In this document: positions 8,980 to 19,177 of the stretch, in pieces
Layout: each line of letters begins with the position of its first letter
Numbering within the stretch: position 1 is the stretch's first letter
Source: CAYUVA01 sp964448115 [NCBI: uncultured bacterium]
Lineage (GTDB): Bacteria > CAYUVA01
Length of the DNA: 64,000 nt
Direction of reading: 5' to 3'
Assembly (NCBI GenBank): GCA_964448115.1
Contig: CAYUVA010000002.1
Span: 1-64,000, forward strand
Made by a program: the position numbers and the translations under genes
The notes under the pieces: model-generated
The model's database searches: none
Told to the model about the DNA's origin: nothing
Seen by the model: the letters and a program-made list of their open reading frames with translations, nothing else

Positions 8980-9054
8980 TGGGCCTACCTGGGCTCGAAC
9001 CAGGCACCTTCCGGTTATGAGCCGGATGCTCTACCTACGATGAGCTATAGGCCC
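8980..9054 (-). tRNA. tRNA with CAU anticodon (elongator Met or lysidine-type Ile2)
   Basis: The minus strand folds as a full cloverleaf: acceptor GGGCCTA/TAGGCCC (7 perfect pairs), D arm GCTC/GAGC, anticodon stem TCCGG/CCGGA around loop CTCATAA (anticodon CAT), five-base variable loop, and T arm CCTGG/CCAGG with TTCGAGC. It is 75 bases including discriminator A. The 1-72 pair is a G-C match, so it is not the initiator. Elongator Met and Ile2 cannot be separated by eye. CCA is not encoded (TGG follows). Confidence 0.93.
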
Positions 9055-9089
9055 TTCCCGAGTGACTCGTTCGGGTACTGAACATTCTG

Positions 9090-9117
9090 ATTATATAATA
9101 GGATGAAATCATGTCAA
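9090..9117 (-). promoter_or_regulatory. Sigma70 promoter for the CAU tRNA
   Basis: On the minus strand TTGACA (9117-9112), 16 bases, then TATAAT (9095-9090): both hexamers match the consensus exactly. Initiation would fall near 9083, giving a leader of about 28 bases before the tRNA 5' end. Confidence 0.85.
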
Positions 9118-9268
9118 GTAGGTTTACGAGCCTGAAATGGTGAAGATTAGATAAAATAACCTTATTCACCTTAAAAATGAGATCAATAATCGGATTAAAC
9201 TCAGCATCCAAATCTTCAGGTAGATTGCGGTTTTGATGTATGAAAACCTCGCAGGTTGTTGGATTTCT

Positions 9269-9277
9269 TGGTATAAT
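9269..9277 (+). promoter_or_regulatory. Extended -10 promoter candidate for the 9382 gene
   Basis: TGG-TATAAT fits the TGnTATAAT extended -10 element. No good -35 lies 16-18 bases upstream. The predicted leader would be about 100 bases. Confidence 0.4.
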
Positions 9278-9381
9278 CAAGGGGACGGAATAAACACCGG
9301 CAAGGTGATCTTATGATAAATACTTTCGAGACTGTTTACCTAACGATAGATAAGAATATTTCTTGATACTTTTCAAGGTTG

Positions 9382-11076
9382 ATGGAGTCTTATTCTAAAA
9401 GAGCCAGGAGTCTTTTCTATAGAGCACTTATCATAATCATAATTGCCTGTGCATTTTTGCGGGCGCTTCATCCAAGCGCGGATCCACCGGTTGACCTTAG
9501 CTGGAGCGGCGGCTACTTCGCTGATGAGGGCTTCTGGGTGCATAATGCCAGGAACCAGATCCTCTTCGGCGAGGCGGTAACCAATGACTGGAACGATATG
9601 TACCTAAGCCCGATAACCTACTGGCTCGCCTTCATCGCCTTCAAACTATTCGGCATTGGTCTGTGGCAGGCTAGGATCATATCGATTGTGCTGAGCAGTT
9701 TTAGCATATTATTGATCGCGCTGGCGCTTTCCTTGAGGCTCTCGGAGCGCACGGCGCTTTATGCTGCCGTGTTCTGGGGATTCTCTTTTGTGCCCATGAT
9801 GTACGGAAGGCTCTACCTGCTGGAGACTCCGCTGGTATTCTTCATATCCTTGGCGTTGTTTCTTTATTTGATGGGAGAACGATTCCCGCCCGGCTATCTT
9901 CTATGCGGAGTCGCCCTTGGCTGTGCTTATAGCATAAAATCCCTGGCGGTCTATCTTATTGTTGCCTCTTTAGCTTCCTTGATCCTCATGTTTATTTCGC
10001 AGAGTCAAAGAAGTTTAAAGGATCTACTAAGAAACCTAGGTTTCATTTGCGCTGGTTTCTTGATGATCATTATCCCCTTATACCTATTATTTTATCTGCC
10101 TCACTGGGAGCTGGTTAGCGGATACAATCGATATTACCTATCGCAGCAGTCAGCTAGTCTATCTGGCATTGCCAAGGATGTCCTTACTCAGCCTTTTTTC
10201 ATCTATGCATCGCGCTTTCCGGTGATAACAGCACTGGGAATGGTCGGTCTGATCAGCTTATTCGATAAGCTATATCGCAAAAGGGCTAACACGGTAGAGA
10301 TATTACTTTTCTGCTGGTTTATCCTGGGTTTTGTTATGCTTTCCATGTTTCACTACCGACCGGTCAGGTACTATCTGCCGATATTTCTTGCCTTGCATAT
10401 AATGGCTGCTTTAGGCTTGGAGCGCTTGTTCGACCTGTTAGGGGGGGATGTTTTTCAGCGAGTGCTATGGAGTCGCGGCAGGAAAGCGGTTTTATTGGTC
10501 ATATTCATCATTATAGCGGGCAGCCTGGGCGGTTTTATGCTCCTGGCACCTAGGCTTGGAGTCAGCAAGGATCTGCTCGCCTATGTATATAAGCCTGGAT
10601 TCTACCTGAGTGGATTTACCTTGGGTTTAGTAGGCTATTATGTTCTTCGATTGGCAGGTAACAAGGATTCGATGCAGCACCAGCGGTTGATCTACATGGC
10701 GCTTATAAGTATCTTCGTTATCCATAATGCCTTGCAATATGTAAACTGGGCAAGGGCACCAAAATATACCATTAGAAGCGCATCATTGAAGCTGGAGATG
10801 CTGGCTCCTGGTGGTAGAGTGGCTGGACAGTGGGCGCCGCAGCTTTGCATGAACAATCAGCTTCGCTGCTACCCGATGTGGCTCGGATATGTGAATCACG
10901 AGGATGCACTGGAGCTTTACGATATTACCCATATCCTTTTATGGAGCTTTAATGACGGCTTGGAGGAAAAGAACTTTCGGATCATGTATCCAAGAGCACT
11001 TAAGCAAGGCGAGCTGATAGAGACTTTCATAATAAAACAAAGCGAGGTAAAGCTATATAAGCTCCCAAATAACTAA
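9382..11076 (+). CDS. GT39-like membrane glycosyltransferase
   Basis: This 564-residue protein has a hydrophobic N-terminal helix followed by GGYFADEGFW (DE at residues 48-49), the acidic first-loop motif of GT-C enzymes that take sugars from polyprenyl phosphates. Some ten more hydrophobic helices follow, then a soluble tail. I use the ATG at 9382 rather than the adjoining TTG at 9379. It heads a rightward run with a TPR protein (11130) and another GT-C-like protein (11998), so the three may form one glycosylation unit. The acceptor is not known. Confidence 0.72.
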   Translation: MESYSKRARSLFYRALIIIIIACAFLRALHPSADPPVDLSWSGGYFADEGFWVHNARNQILFGEAVTNDWNDMYLSPITYWLAFIAFKLFGIGLWQARIISIVLSSFSILLIALALSLRLSERTALYAAVFWGFSFVPMMYGRLYLLETPLVFFISLALFLYLMGERFPPGYLLCGVALGCAYSIKSLAVYLIVASLASLILMFISQSQRSLKDLLRNLGFICAGFLMIIIPLYLLFYLPHWELVSGYNRYYLSQQSASLSGIAKDVLTQPFFIYASRFPVITALGMVGLISLFDKLYRKRANTVEILLFCWFILGFVMLSMFHYRPVRYYLPIFLALHIMAALGLERLFDLLGGDVFQRVLWSRGRKAVLLVIFIIIAGSLGGFMLLAPRLGVSKDLLAYVYKPGFYLSGFTLGLVGYYVLRLAGNKDSMQHQRLIYMALISIFVIHNALQYVNWARAPKYTIRSASLKLEMLAPGGRVAGQWAPQLCMNNQLRCYPMWLGYVNHEDALELYDITHILLWSFNDGLEEKNFRIMYPRALKQGELIETFIIKQSEVKLYKLPNN

Positions 11077-11129
11077 GGAACAATCGAGTGTGATAATTGT
11101 TTACTCATCGAATAGAGGGGATGAAGACG

Positions 11130-11987
11130 ATGATAAGAAAGGGACAACCAAGGAGTTTCTCATTTGTTCTAATCATATTATTGTGCTCAACATCTTTGCT
11201 TTATGCGGATAGACCAGGAATCGACAAAGAGCAATACAAGCATTGGATAAGACTTGCCGATCAAGCGCATCAGGAGAGAATGAAGAAGGAGAAAGTGCTG
11301 GAGGCTATCGAGCAGTATAAGAAGGCTATCCTGGCAGATCCCACCGAGATGTACCCATATTCGAGGATCGCGGAGCTTTACTACACCCTCGCTTATGCCT
11401 ACGGTGAGGGTCTCAGCGAGGATGAGCTTCTGGAGCTTTATGGAAAGGGGAAGGAGTATGGATATGCTGGGATCAGGGTGAGTCCAAGATATATCTTCGG
11501 CAGCGAGTCGGGCATGAACGATCAGGATATCTTCGAGCGTTTGACCCTCGAAGACATATCGGTCGCCTTCTGGCTCGCATCATGCTGGGGTAGATGGGCG
11601 GAGCTGAAAGGCATCATCCAGAGTATAAAGGACATCCCCAAGGTTAAAAACTTGATGGAGAGGATCATGATACTCGATGAGAGTTATTATGCTGGCGGAG
11701 TTCATCGCTTCTTCGGATGCTATTACCTGGAAGTTCCTTTTTTCATGGGCAAGAGCAAGGATAAGGCTAAAAAGCACTTCCAGCGCGCCATTGCAATCGA
11801 TCCCAACTACCTTGAGAACTACATTCTCTACGCTGAGTACTATGTAAAAAAGTATGGTGAAAAGGGCGAATACATGGGGCTGCTCAAGAAGGTGCTATCC
11901 CACAAGGTTCCCGAAGATTATTACTATGATGTGGAGAATCGCACTGCAAGGCGCAAGGCTAAGAAGCTGCTCGAATCAATGAAATAA
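11130..11987 (+). CDS. Secreted TPR-like protein
   Basis: I place the start at ATG 11130, nine bases after GAGGGG; ATGs further upstream are too close to that site. The product begins with basic residues and a hydrophobic segment ending LLYADRPG, a likely signal peptide cleaved after Ala. The mature part is helical, with TPR-like pairs (AIEQYKKAILADPTEMYPY near the start; HFQRAIAIDPNYLENYILY near residue 225). Similar proteins act as periplasmic scaffolds; resemblance to TRAP-transporter-associated T-family TPR proteins (TatT type) is possible. It lies between two GT-C-like genes with short gaps (53 and 10 bases), suggesting a shared transcript. Confidence 0.7.
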   Translation: MIRKGQPRSFSFVLIILLCSTSLLYADRPGIDKEQYKHWIRLADQAHQERMKKEKVLEAIEQYKKAILADPTEMYPYSRIAELYYTLAYAYGEGLSEDELLELYGKGKEYGYAGIRVSPRYIFGSESGMNDQDIFERLTLEDISVAFWLASCWGRWAELKGIIQSIKDIPKVKNLMERIMILDESYYAGGVHRFFGCYYLEVPFFMGKSKDKAKKHFQRAIAIDPNYLENYILYAEYYVKKYGEKGEYMGLLKKVLSHKVPEDYYYDVENRTARRKAKKLLESMK

Positions 11988-11997
11988 GCGACCAGCG

Positions 11998-13551
11998 ATG
12001 ATTATGCGGCGGTCTGTGATTCTGTGGCTTGCTATATGGTTGCTCTATGGCTTCTTTACAAAGAGCACCGTCAGCCTGAGCGGCAATGATGCTGCCCGTA
12101 TGGCTACCGTGCAAGCCCTAGTCGAGCAGGGAACCTTCGCTATCGATGATACTGACTTTTTCTGGACGGTCGATAAGGTAAAGATCGGCCAGCGCTTTTA
12201 TTCGGGCATCCTTTGCTTCCTCCCCCTGATTACATCAATATTCTATTGTATCCTATATCATTTATTCGGCATTGGCTTCGCTTCCTCCCCGAATGTGGCA
12301 ATATTTTTATTGACCTGGTTGACCTCGGGAGCCTGCGCATCAGCCATAGCGACCCTACTAATCATGATCACAACAAGAACCATCCCGGCAAGCCTAATAA
12401 GAATGCCCTTGTTTTTGTTTTGCATTGCCGGAACATGGATATTCTCTTATGGCACGGTATTTAACAACCATGTTCCGGCAGCCCTTTTCATAATGGCAGG
12501 CTGGTATCTGCTGCGAGGGGAAGTGGCTGGCGACATGGAGGTTTCCAATAGCCGCCACCTGGCATCTGGCTTGCTATTAGGCGCCGCGGCGGTAACTGAG
12601 ATCGTATGCGGGGGTGTCTTTTTATTCCTCACCTTTGTTAGGCAATTGTTTAGTAAAATCAAGCAAAGAAACCCGCTGCCCCTGCTTGCTTTTGTACTTG
12701 GCTTGATGATTCCCTTAGCCATAGAGGGCACGGCGAACTTCATTATACATAAAAGCCCGCTGCCGGTCTATTTCCATCCCGGAGGATACGATTACGAGGG
12801 GAGCATCCATGCTGCCAATAGCGTCGCTGGCTTGCGAAGAAGCAGCGACCCGATTAACTATGCCATGAACGCCACTATAGGCGAGCGAGGGATATTTTCG
12901 CACACTCCATTGCTTCTATTATCGATACCAGGCATTATCATTCTTCTACGCAAGAAGGCAATCGATGGCAACCCATTTGTATCCTCAAAGCGAGGGGCTT
13001 TTTTATACATAATCATCGCTGTGGCTGCATCGATGCGTCTTTTCATCATTTTCACCAGCGACTATGGCGGGTGGGCGTATGGCTTCAGGTTCTTCATTCC
13101 CATAATCCCTTTCTTGTACATGTTTAGCCTTCCCGTCATTGCGAGCATAATGAAAGCGAGGGTATCATCACTCAGGGTCCTGGGTATTGCTATGGTTATT
13201 GTGTTGATATCATGGTCCGTATTATCGGCACTACTGGGAGTTTATAGTCCTTGGATACCATGCTTTGAGGGAGCTGAGCAGGATAACATCTCGGTTATCT
13301 ACCCGCACCCATGGCGCGGGGCATTGCTGTCGGTCATTTATTCCCACTTCGAGCATCACAACTGGGCACAGCGCATGGCTTATGCGCTGTATCCGGCAAA
13401 AAAGAGCGATCTTTACGGATATCTTGGCTTGGTCTATCTGAATAAAGGGAATCTTGGGGAGTCCAGGGTATTTTTCCAGCGCCGGCTGCGAGTCTTGCCG
13501 CAAGATCCAATGGCTTTACATTACCTCGAATACATGGATAGTCTTCGTTAG
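11998..13551 (+). CDS. GT-C-like membrane protein with a TPR-like tail
   Basis: The 517-residue protein starts with a hydrophobic helix and SGNDAARMA near residues 28-36, placing an acidic residue in the first outer loop as in GT-C transferases. About nine further hydrophobic helices follow. The last 45 residues look like one TPR (YLGLVYLNKGNLGESRVFFQ, then LPQDPMALHYL). It begins ten bases after the TPR protein. The fused TPR could contact that neighbour or an acceptor; this is inference. Sugar and acceptor are unknown. Confidence 0.65.
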   Translation: MIMRRSVILWLAIWLLYGFFTKSTVSLSGNDAARMATVQALVEQGTFAIDDTDFFWTVDKVKIGQRFYSGILCFLPLITSIFYCILYHLFGIGFASSPNVAIFLLTWLTSGACASAIATLLIMITTRTIPASLIRMPLFLFCIAGTWIFSYGTVFNNHVPAALFIMAGWYLLRGEVAGDMEVSNSRHLASGLLLGAAAVTEIVCGGVFLFLTFVRQLFSKIKQRNPLPLLAFVLGLMIPLAIEGTANFIIHKSPLPVYFHPGGYDYEGSIHAANSVAGLRRSSDPINYAMNATIGERGIFSHTPLLLLSIPGIIILLRKKAIDGNPFVSSKRGAFLYIIIAVAASMRLFIIFTSDYGGWAYGFRFFIPIIPFLYMFSLPVIASIMKARVSSLRVLGIAMVIVLISWSVLSALLGVYSPWIPCFEGAEQDNISVIYPHPWRGALLSVIYSHFEHHNWAQRMAYALYPAKKSDLYGYLGLVYLNKGNLGESRVFFQRRLRVLPQDPMALHYLEYMDSLR

Positions 13552-13613
13552 GGGATTGTTGAGAGGCTGTATATACTCTTCTCGATGGGCTTCTCGGCTT
13601 CTCGACAGCCAGC

Positions 13614-13642
13614 TTGATCATGCCGTTTTAATTGGCTACAAT
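13614..13642 (+). promoter_or_regulatory. Sigma70-type promoter for dnaJ
   Basis: TTGATC (13614-13619), a 17-base spacer, then TACAAT (13637-13642). The expected start near 13649 gives a leader of about 28 bases. I saw no CIRCE-type inverted repeat. Confidence 0.6.
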
Positions 13643-13677
13643 AAGATGTTTGGAACAGCTTTAGATAGTCGGTGCTC

Positions 13678-14811
13678 ATGGAAAAAAGAGACTACTACGA
13701 AATACTGAATGTCCCCAGGGACGCCAGCGAAGCGGAGATAAAGAAGGCTTACAAGAAACTCGCTTACCAGTACCATCCGGACCGAAATCCCGATGATCCC
13801 AGCGCTGAGGAACGCTTCAAGGAGGCATCCGAGGCTTACCAGGTCTTGATCGATCCTGAGAAACGGAGACAGTACGACCTGTATGGTCATGAGGGACTGC
13901 GCAACGCTGGATTCTCTGGCTTCAGGGACGCCTCGGATATATTCTCCCAATTCTCGGACATTTTCAGCGATCTCTTCGACTTCGATCCCTTCGGCTTCGG
14001 TAGCACAAGGAGAAGGAGAAGGAAACATCCCTCCAGGGGAGAGGATATACAGATCCCCCTTGAGATAGAATTCGATGAGGCGGTTTTTGGTGCTCAAAAG
14101 GTCATCGAGATCTCGCGCCGGGTGCTATGCATGCATTGTCATGGCAGCGGAGCCAGGGAAGGCTCGTCGCCGCAGAGGTGCGATGTCTGCGGAGGCACAG
14201 GTCAATATGTAAGGCGAGCTGGGTTTATGGCTATTAGCACTCCCTGTCATCACTGCAAAGGCGAAGGCACGGTCATAAGAGATAAGTGCCCCAACTGTCA
14301 AGGCAGCGGTCTGGTGCCCAAGGCGGAAAAAGTGGAGGTGAACATACCGGCTGGGGTTGATCAAGGCATGAGGATTCGACTCAGCGGTAAAGGAGATCAA
14401 CCGCATGGCGGGGGCACTCCCGGCGACCTTTTCCTGGTGATCTCAATCAAGGAACACCCGCTGATAAAGCGCCAAGAGTACAATACTTATGTCGATCTAC
14501 CCATAACCTTCAGCCAGGCTGCACTAGGTGCAAAAGTTATGGCACCTACTGTTGAGGGAGAACAAGAGCTTCGCATCCCCCCTGGAACCCAGACCGGCAA
14601 GGTATTTGTAATGCGCGGCAAGGGCGTACCCTACTTGCGAGGACATGGCAGGGGAGACCATTATGTAAAGATCACGGTAGTTACGCCCCAGAATTTGAGC
14701 AAAGAGCAGATCGAGCTATTCAAGAAGCTCGCCGAGACAGAAGATGAGCTTTCAACAATCGGTAGCGGCAAAAGAACCTTCATCGACCATATAAAGGACG
14801 CCTTAAGCTGA
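13678..14811 (+). CDS. dnaJ: Chaperone DnaJ (type I Hsp40)
   Basis: All type I features are present. A J-domain (residues 1-70) has [12 protein letters not shown] and the HPD motif that stimulates DnaK. A Gly/Phe-rich region spans about 75-110. Four zinc-binding repeats follow: [24 protein letters not shown] and CPNCQGSG. The C-terminal part is the two beta-barrel substrate domains. The ATG at 13678 is used rather than an upstream in-frame start two codons earlier. The gene stands alone, without grpE or dnaK nearby, and has its own promoter. Its stop overlaps the convergent lnt stop by nine bases. Confidence 0.97.
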   Translation: MEKRDYYEILNVPRDASEAEIKKAYKKLAYQYHPDRNPDDPSAEERFKEASEAYQVLIDPEKRRQYDLYGHEGLRNAGFSGFRDASDIFSQFSDIFSDLFDFDPFGFGSTRRRRRKHPSRGEDIQIPLEIEFDEAVFGAQKVIEISRRVLCMHCHGSGAREGSSPQRCDVCGGTGQYVRRAGFMAISTPCHHCKGEGTVIRDKCPNCQGSGLVPKAEKVEVNIPAGVDQGMRIRLSGKGDQPHGGGTPGDLFLVISIKEHPLIKRQEYNTYVDLPITFSQAALGAKVMAPTVEGEQELRIPPGTQTGKVFVMRGKGVPYLRGHGRGDHYVKITVVTPQNLSKEQIELFKKLAETEDELSTIGSGKRTFIDHIKDALS

Positions 14812-16377
14812 AGCCATTTGCAGAGTATGGCTCCGCTTTACTATTACGCCGATGAACATAATCATCTCGAGCATCCCCATCAGTATGAAGATCATAGCTG
14901 GATACCGTGAATACAGGGTCTTATCGTATTGATCTAGTATGATCTCCTGGCGGATGCTGCCGGTCTCGAAAAGACCGATGGATTCGATTATCCTTCCAGT
15001 AGGGTCGATGAAGGCTGAGATGCCAGTGTTTGCAGCCCTGATCAGCGGCACCTTGTTCTCGATGGCGCGAAAAACGACCTGGGAGAGCACCTGTGGCGCT
15101 GCCTTGGAGCGCCCAAACCAGGCTTCGTTGGTCAGATTTGCCAGCAGATTTGCTCCCTTTTGGCGACAGGCTGCCGATATACCTGGAAACAGGGCTTCAT
15201 AGCATATAATATTGCCCATCCTCGCTTTGCCAGCTTGCATAATCACATGCTCGGTGCCAGGCTTGAAGTCACCCTCTCCTGGCACCAGCTTATCGATAAA
15301 GAACAGCAGTTCGCGCAAGGGGATATACTCACCAAAAGGAACCAGGTGCATCTTATGATATTTATAAAGTATCCTACCGTTCTTATCGATCAGGTAGGAG
15401 CTGTTCTGGTGATCACCGTTTTGTGCAATTGATGCGCTGCCAAACAAGAGCGTAAGGTTCATCGATTCAACGAAGCGAATCATCCTCTGCCTCCTGGCGA
15501 AATCCCGCTCGAAACGAAACGGCGTGGCAGCCTCGGGCCAGACGACCAGGGCAGGGACAGCATACCTTTTTTCCACCCCCATCTTGGTCAAAGCTAGATA
15601 TTTATATAATATTTCGTCCTTGTAGGCTGGGTTCCATTTCTGTTCTTGGGGTATGTTCGCCTGGATGATCAGGCAATCAAAAGCTACCCCCTCATGCTCC
15701 ATATTATTGATACGATGGATGCTGTAACCGATGCAAAAGATGATCAGAATAGAAGCGATCATCGCCGGCAAATACCTTTGAGAGCCTTTGGTTTTATTGC
15801 AGATCAGGCTATATATGCCTGCATTGACTAGCACCACCAGAAACGATATCCCGTGAACACCTAACAGGTCAGCAGGTTGAATGAGGTATCTGAATTTGTA
15901 TTGCGAGTAACCGAGGCTATTCCAAGGAAAGCCGGTTATCATCCATCCCCTGACCCATTCGAGCAGCACCCAAAGCACGGGGGCATGAATGGTCATCGGC
16001 AGATTCAACCTACCTACGCCAAGCCTTAGAAGATATGCGAAAACGGCTGGATATAGGCTCAAATATAGTACAAGCAGCACCATAAAGAAGCCGCTTAAGG
16101 GATAGCTTATCCCCCCATAATAGTGCATGGCGATTATCACCCAGTAAACACCGATAATGAAGTAAAAGAAGCCAGCCACGAATCCGAGCCTGAATGCTCT
16201 CCACGGCTTTAGGTCTTGAATTGCTGCAAATAAAGGCACTAGAGCGATATATGCCAGGAATCCCCAGCCCGGCTGTGGAAACGCCAAACCGAGCATTATC
16301 CCTGATACACAGGCTAAAAATAATGGCCTAATCGCCAGTCTTATTATCCAATGTCTTTTTATGGATGATCTTCTCAA
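14803..16377 (-). CDS. lnt: Apolipoprotein N-acyltransferase
   Basis: The enzyme adds the third acyl chain to the N-terminal Cys of lipoproteins in the inner membrane. The N-terminal half is a bundle of hydrophobic helices starting with [11 protein letters not shown]. The C-terminal half is a nitrilase-fold domain with the catalytic Glu in [10 protein letters not shown], Lys in [10 protein letters not shown] and Cys in CYEALFPG. Length (524) is normal. The first canonical start that keeps the first helix is TTG at 16377, which overlaps the end of the upstream cytochrome gene by 50 bases and points to translational coupling. The C-terminus overlaps the convergent dnaJ by nine bases. Confidence 0.93.
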   Translation of the reverse strand: MRRSSIKRHWIIRLAIRPLFLACVSGIMLGLAFPQPGWGFLAYIALVPLFAAIQDLKPWRAFRLGFVAGFFYFIIGVYWVIIAMHYYGGISYPLSGFFMVLLVLYLSLYPAVFAYLLRLGVGRLNLPMTIHAPVLWVLLEWVRGWMITGFPWNSLGYSQYKFRYLIQPADLLGVHGISFLVVLVNAGIYSLICNKTKGSQRYLPAMIASILIIFCIGYSIHRINNMEHEGVAFDCLIIQANIPQEQKWNPAYKDEILYKYLALTKMGVEKRYAVPALVVWPEAATPFRFERDFARRQRMIRFVESMNLTLLFGSASIAQNGDHQNSSYLIDKNGRILYKYHKMHLVPFGEYIPLRELLFFIDKLVPGEGDFKPGTEHVIMQAGKARMGNIICYEALFPGISAACRQKGANLLANLTNEAWFGRSKAAPQVLSQVVFRAIENKVPLIRAANTGISAFIDPTGRIIESIGLFETGSIRQEIILDQYDKTLYSRYPAMIFILMGMLEMIMFIGVIVKRSHTLQMASA

Positions 16378-16897
16378 GGTACTTATTGAAGTCGAATTTG
16401 GGGCTGTTTTTATGATTATGGCAAAGGATACAAATCTTCCTGTACTCGCATAGCGGACAGTCCTTTATGTACGACTGTGGATTAATGCTCGGCGTTTTGG
16501 CATGCTCTGCCCGTGCCCCATGACAAGCCTCGCACTGGACATTTTCAAAGCGCTGGCGGTCGGGATTATCCTTCCAGTAGCCGCTTGGATTCCCGAAGCC
16601 GGTTACATGGCACTTGATACATTCAAGATGATCTTGTTTCCCCAGGGAAAGCAGGCTTTGAAACGCCCTTGCATGAGCGGTCCGCTTCCATTGTGCATAC
16701 TGTGTCTCGTGGCACGGTAAACATGCTTCAGCTCCCGTAAAAGTATAGTTGCCATCGAAGAGAAACGGCTCTTTCATGAGGATGACCTTAGCCGGCTTTG
16801 TCATTTCTTCTTGCTGTGCAAGGATCAGATTATGGGGCGTCTCTAAAATTAGGGTCATCAACAACAGGATCGAACTTGGATGCTTCATCAGGCTCAT
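16328..16897 (-). CDS. Secreted tetraheme cytochrome c (c554-like)
   Basis: Four CxxCH heme-binding motifs are visible: CLPCH, CIKCH, CEACH and CILCH. A hydrophobic N-terminal stretch (ILLLMTLILE) acts as a signal, placing the protein outside the inner membrane. At 189 residues and with this motif spacing it resembles the cytochrome c554/NrfB-like group (TGAEACLPCHETQYAQWKRT is typical). Its electron partners are unknown. An unusual point is its position five bases after a membrane glycosyltransferase-like gene and overlapping lnt, genes with no evident redox role. Confidence 0.88.
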   Translation of the reverse strand: MSLMKHPSSILLLMTLILETPHNLILAQQEEMTKPAKVILMKEPFLFDGNYTFTGAEACLPCHETQYAQWKRTAHARAFQSLLSLGKQDHLECIKCHVTGFGNPSGYWKDNPDRQRFENVQCEACHGARAEHAKTPSINPQSYIKDCPLCEYRKICILCHNHKNSPKFDFNKYLEKIIHKKTLDNKTGD

Positions 16898-16902
16898 AAG
16901 AT

Positions 16903-19089
16903 TCAGAATATCAATGTTATCTCCTTGAAGGCAACCTCGATCGGCTCATGCTTTAGATAAGGTTTCTCATCCTGAGCCTGGTAGTCGAACTGGAAGCGAA
17001 CCCTTGCTGGATCGTGCTTTAGGAGCTTCTCGCTTAAATTGAACTGGTATGTATACTCCCTGGGCGCCAGATGCAGCCTGATCAGGTATTCATCGTTGAT
17101 ATATACGGTTACATAAAGCCTTTCATTGTCTTTGGATGCGGTCGGTTTAACGGTAAAGGTGAAATACGCTCTCTCTTGTCTCCAGGTGGGGAGCAGCACC
17201 TCAGCCGATCTCTCAAGGGTGCGAAAATAACTGCTATTCGAGTCTTGAATGCTCCCTAAAGCCCAACCGTAGGTGAAATAGGCATCGACACCGGGATTAC
17301 CAGGACGGATCTCTATATCAGACGGCTCAAGATTCACCAAGGTTCGATAAACTATGAGCTGCCTGTCCTCAAGCGCCGGACCCACAAGATCACCTAGTTT
17401 ATCAAAGTATTGCCTGAAGTTATTCACCGCATTTACAGGCAATACTTGTCTTTGGATTATGATATAGCGAATCTTATATAAACGACAGGCTTCCTTTATG
17501 TCCTGAAGGCTCCTGGTCGGCTGTCGCACCGAATATCCGCTCTGCAATGCCAGCAGGTCCTCGATCAAGGGAGCGCGGTGATAATACTTATCGATATAGT
17601 CGGGCAGATAGCCGATATGAGTGTGAAGTACCCGTTTTTGATGAACGGTAGCAAAATACTGTGTGCGATTAGATGGGCGCTGCAATAGCGGAATATCGAC
17701 CACCGTGAAGTCCCCTGGTTCGTTGGCGATCGAATCATAGACCGGATGATGTATCAATCGAGCGGTGGGGTACGGAATCGGAAGGTACTCAAACACAATA
17801 AAAAATAGTATCAATAATGGCAGCAAGCGGGCTAAACGCTTCCCCTTCACGCCCCGACTTGTCATTATCCATACCATACCGAGCGCAGCCAGCATGGAGG
17901 CGACAAGCATCAATACTGCCATGAATCGAGCTGAAACCCTTATAGCACTCAATATCGGCGCCGACATGATGACTCGAAAGGGAAATGGGATGTACTCCAG
18001 GTAGTTCTGCCCTGCAAAACGAGGAGCTGGACCGACAAGAAGGATCAATGAAGCCAGCCCCATTATACCGAAATACCTCACCATCTCAGTTCGGCGCATC
18101 TTCAGAATGCCAATTGCAATCAGGGCTATCACCACCCAGCCAATGTATATGCTGAAGCTCTCCTTGTCCTTCTCCAGCATCTGGAGGCTCAGAGATCCGA
18201 AAAAGGGGTGCAATGCGCTAGGGATGAACAGTCCGAGAAGATCCGCTCCGGCTGCTAGTTTCACATCTACAAAGTTTCCATAGCGCTCTATGGTGGCGAG
18301 CATTTTGCTAACCAAGGGAGCTATGCCAGCAGCTCCGATCAACTCAATGATCACGATCGTGTAGCTGGCATGGTGCAATATGCTCCTGCCTGAGCGACTA
18401 AAGCCCAAGTAAAAGAGAGTGTAGATGAGCAAAAGCTGGATGAAAAAGAAATAATAGTATGAGGTAAGGCTTGCGATAAAGGCAAAACAGCCACAATACA
18501 TAGCCAATAACATTCGGCGATAGGGGCTTTGCAAGGCGGGATTAGCTCCCCTTAACATATCATCCATCGATAAAGCTCGTAACAGGAAATACAAAAAAAA
18601 CGGTATGGTAAAGGCTACCGCCATATTGAGATGACAGGTGCCACGATACAATAGGTAAGGATTGAAACCATAGATTACACCGGCAATAAAGGCGATCCAT
18701 TCATTATCCAATAGCAGATCTGCCAGCAAATAAGCGCCATAAGCTGCCAGGAATAGACACCCTAGGAATATAAGGTTGTAGGTCATGGTTAAGCCGATCA
18801 GTAAGCCTGGAATGACCGATATTATCGAGAAAAAAGGGACCGTCGTATGGAAGATCAGAGTAACTCCCATGGGGTAATAGGCATAAGTGCAGTAAAAGGG
18901 GCTTGAAAACAAATCTAAAAGCGCGGTCTTGAACCACCACATATTCCAGTAGAACATGAAGGTATCGCCATGGTAGTTACCAAAATAACGGGTATCGCTG
19001 GGGATTGAACCGTTAATATCGAGGACTAAGGGGTAGGTAAAAAACAGGCAGCACAGGACATAGCCAGCGATTACAAGATACTTATGCAT
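16903..19089 (-). CDS. Large GT-C-like multi-span membrane protein
   Basis: About 728 residues: an N-terminal helix, a first outer loop with GNYHGDTFMFYW (Asp near residue 46) as in GT-C and YfhO-like proteins, some ten further helices, then a soluble part of about 270 residues. The last 110 residues look like a beta-sandwich (FTFTVKPTAS, YVTVYINDEYLIRL), perhaps carbohydrate-binding. I use ATG 19089, next to the first helix, instead of the upstream start at 19101. It begins a minus-strand unit with the cytochrome and lnt. The substrate is unknown. Confidence 0.65.
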   Translation of the reverse strand: MHKYLVIAGYVLCCLFFTYPLVLDINGSIPSDTRYFGNYHGDTFMFYWNMWWFKTALLDLFSSPFYCTYAYYPMGVTLIFHTTVPFFSIISVIPGLLIGLTMTYNLIFLGCLFLAAYGAYLLADLLLDNEWIAFIAGVIYGFNPYLLYRGTCHLNMAVAFTIPFFLYFLLRALSMDDMLRGANPALQSPYRRMLLAMYCGCFAFIASLTSYYYFFFIQLLLIYTLFYLGFSRSGRSILHHASYTIVIIELIGAAGIAPLVSKMLATIERYGNFVDVKLAAGADLLGLFIPSALHPFFGSLSLQMLEKDKESFSIYIGWVVIALIAIGILKMRRTEMVRYFGIMGLASLILLVGPAPRFAGQNYLEYIPFPFRVIMSAPILSAIRVSARFMAVLMLVASMLAALGMVWIMTSRGVKGKRLARLLPLLILFFIVFEYLPIPYPTARLIHHPVYDSIANEPGDFTVVDIPLLQRPSNRTQYFATVHQKRVLHTHIGYLPDYIDKYYHRAPLIEDLLALQSGYSVRQPTRSLQDIKEACRLYKIRYIIIQRQVLPVNAVNNFRQYFDKLGDLVGPALEDRQLIVYRTLVNLEPSDIEIRPGNPGVDAYFTYGWALGSIQDSNSSYFRTLERSAEVLLPTWRQERAYFTFTVKPTASKDNERLYVTVYINDEYLIRLHLAPREYTYQFNLSEKLLKHDPARVRFQFDYQAQDEKPYLKHEPIEVAFKEITLIF

Positions 19090-19177
19090 CGATCCCTTCA
19101 CATGCTATTGGCTATAAGAACCTAGAGATACAGCCTTATTTCGCAGTGCCATTTATACCATAAATACAAGCCGGTTT

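Larger units (their letters stand above)
9055..9381. other. Intergenic stretch between divergent tRNA and GT-C gene
   Basis: These 327 bases hold the promoter of the tRNA (9090-9117, minus), a short palindrome in its leader (CCCGAGTGACTCGTTCGGG at 9057-9075) and an extended -10 candidate for the rightward gene (9269-9277). A minus-strand frame covers part of it but runs into the tRNA and shows no protein character. Confidence 0.6.

Noticed and set aside
9035-9280. 81-codon minus-strand frame over the tRNA promoter
   Set aside because: It runs through the tRNA and its promoter, so coding use is unlikely.
13550-13612. CTTCTCG repeats ahead of dnaJ as a heat-shock operator
   Set aside because: There is no paired inverted repeat like CIRCE; the triplets look incidental.
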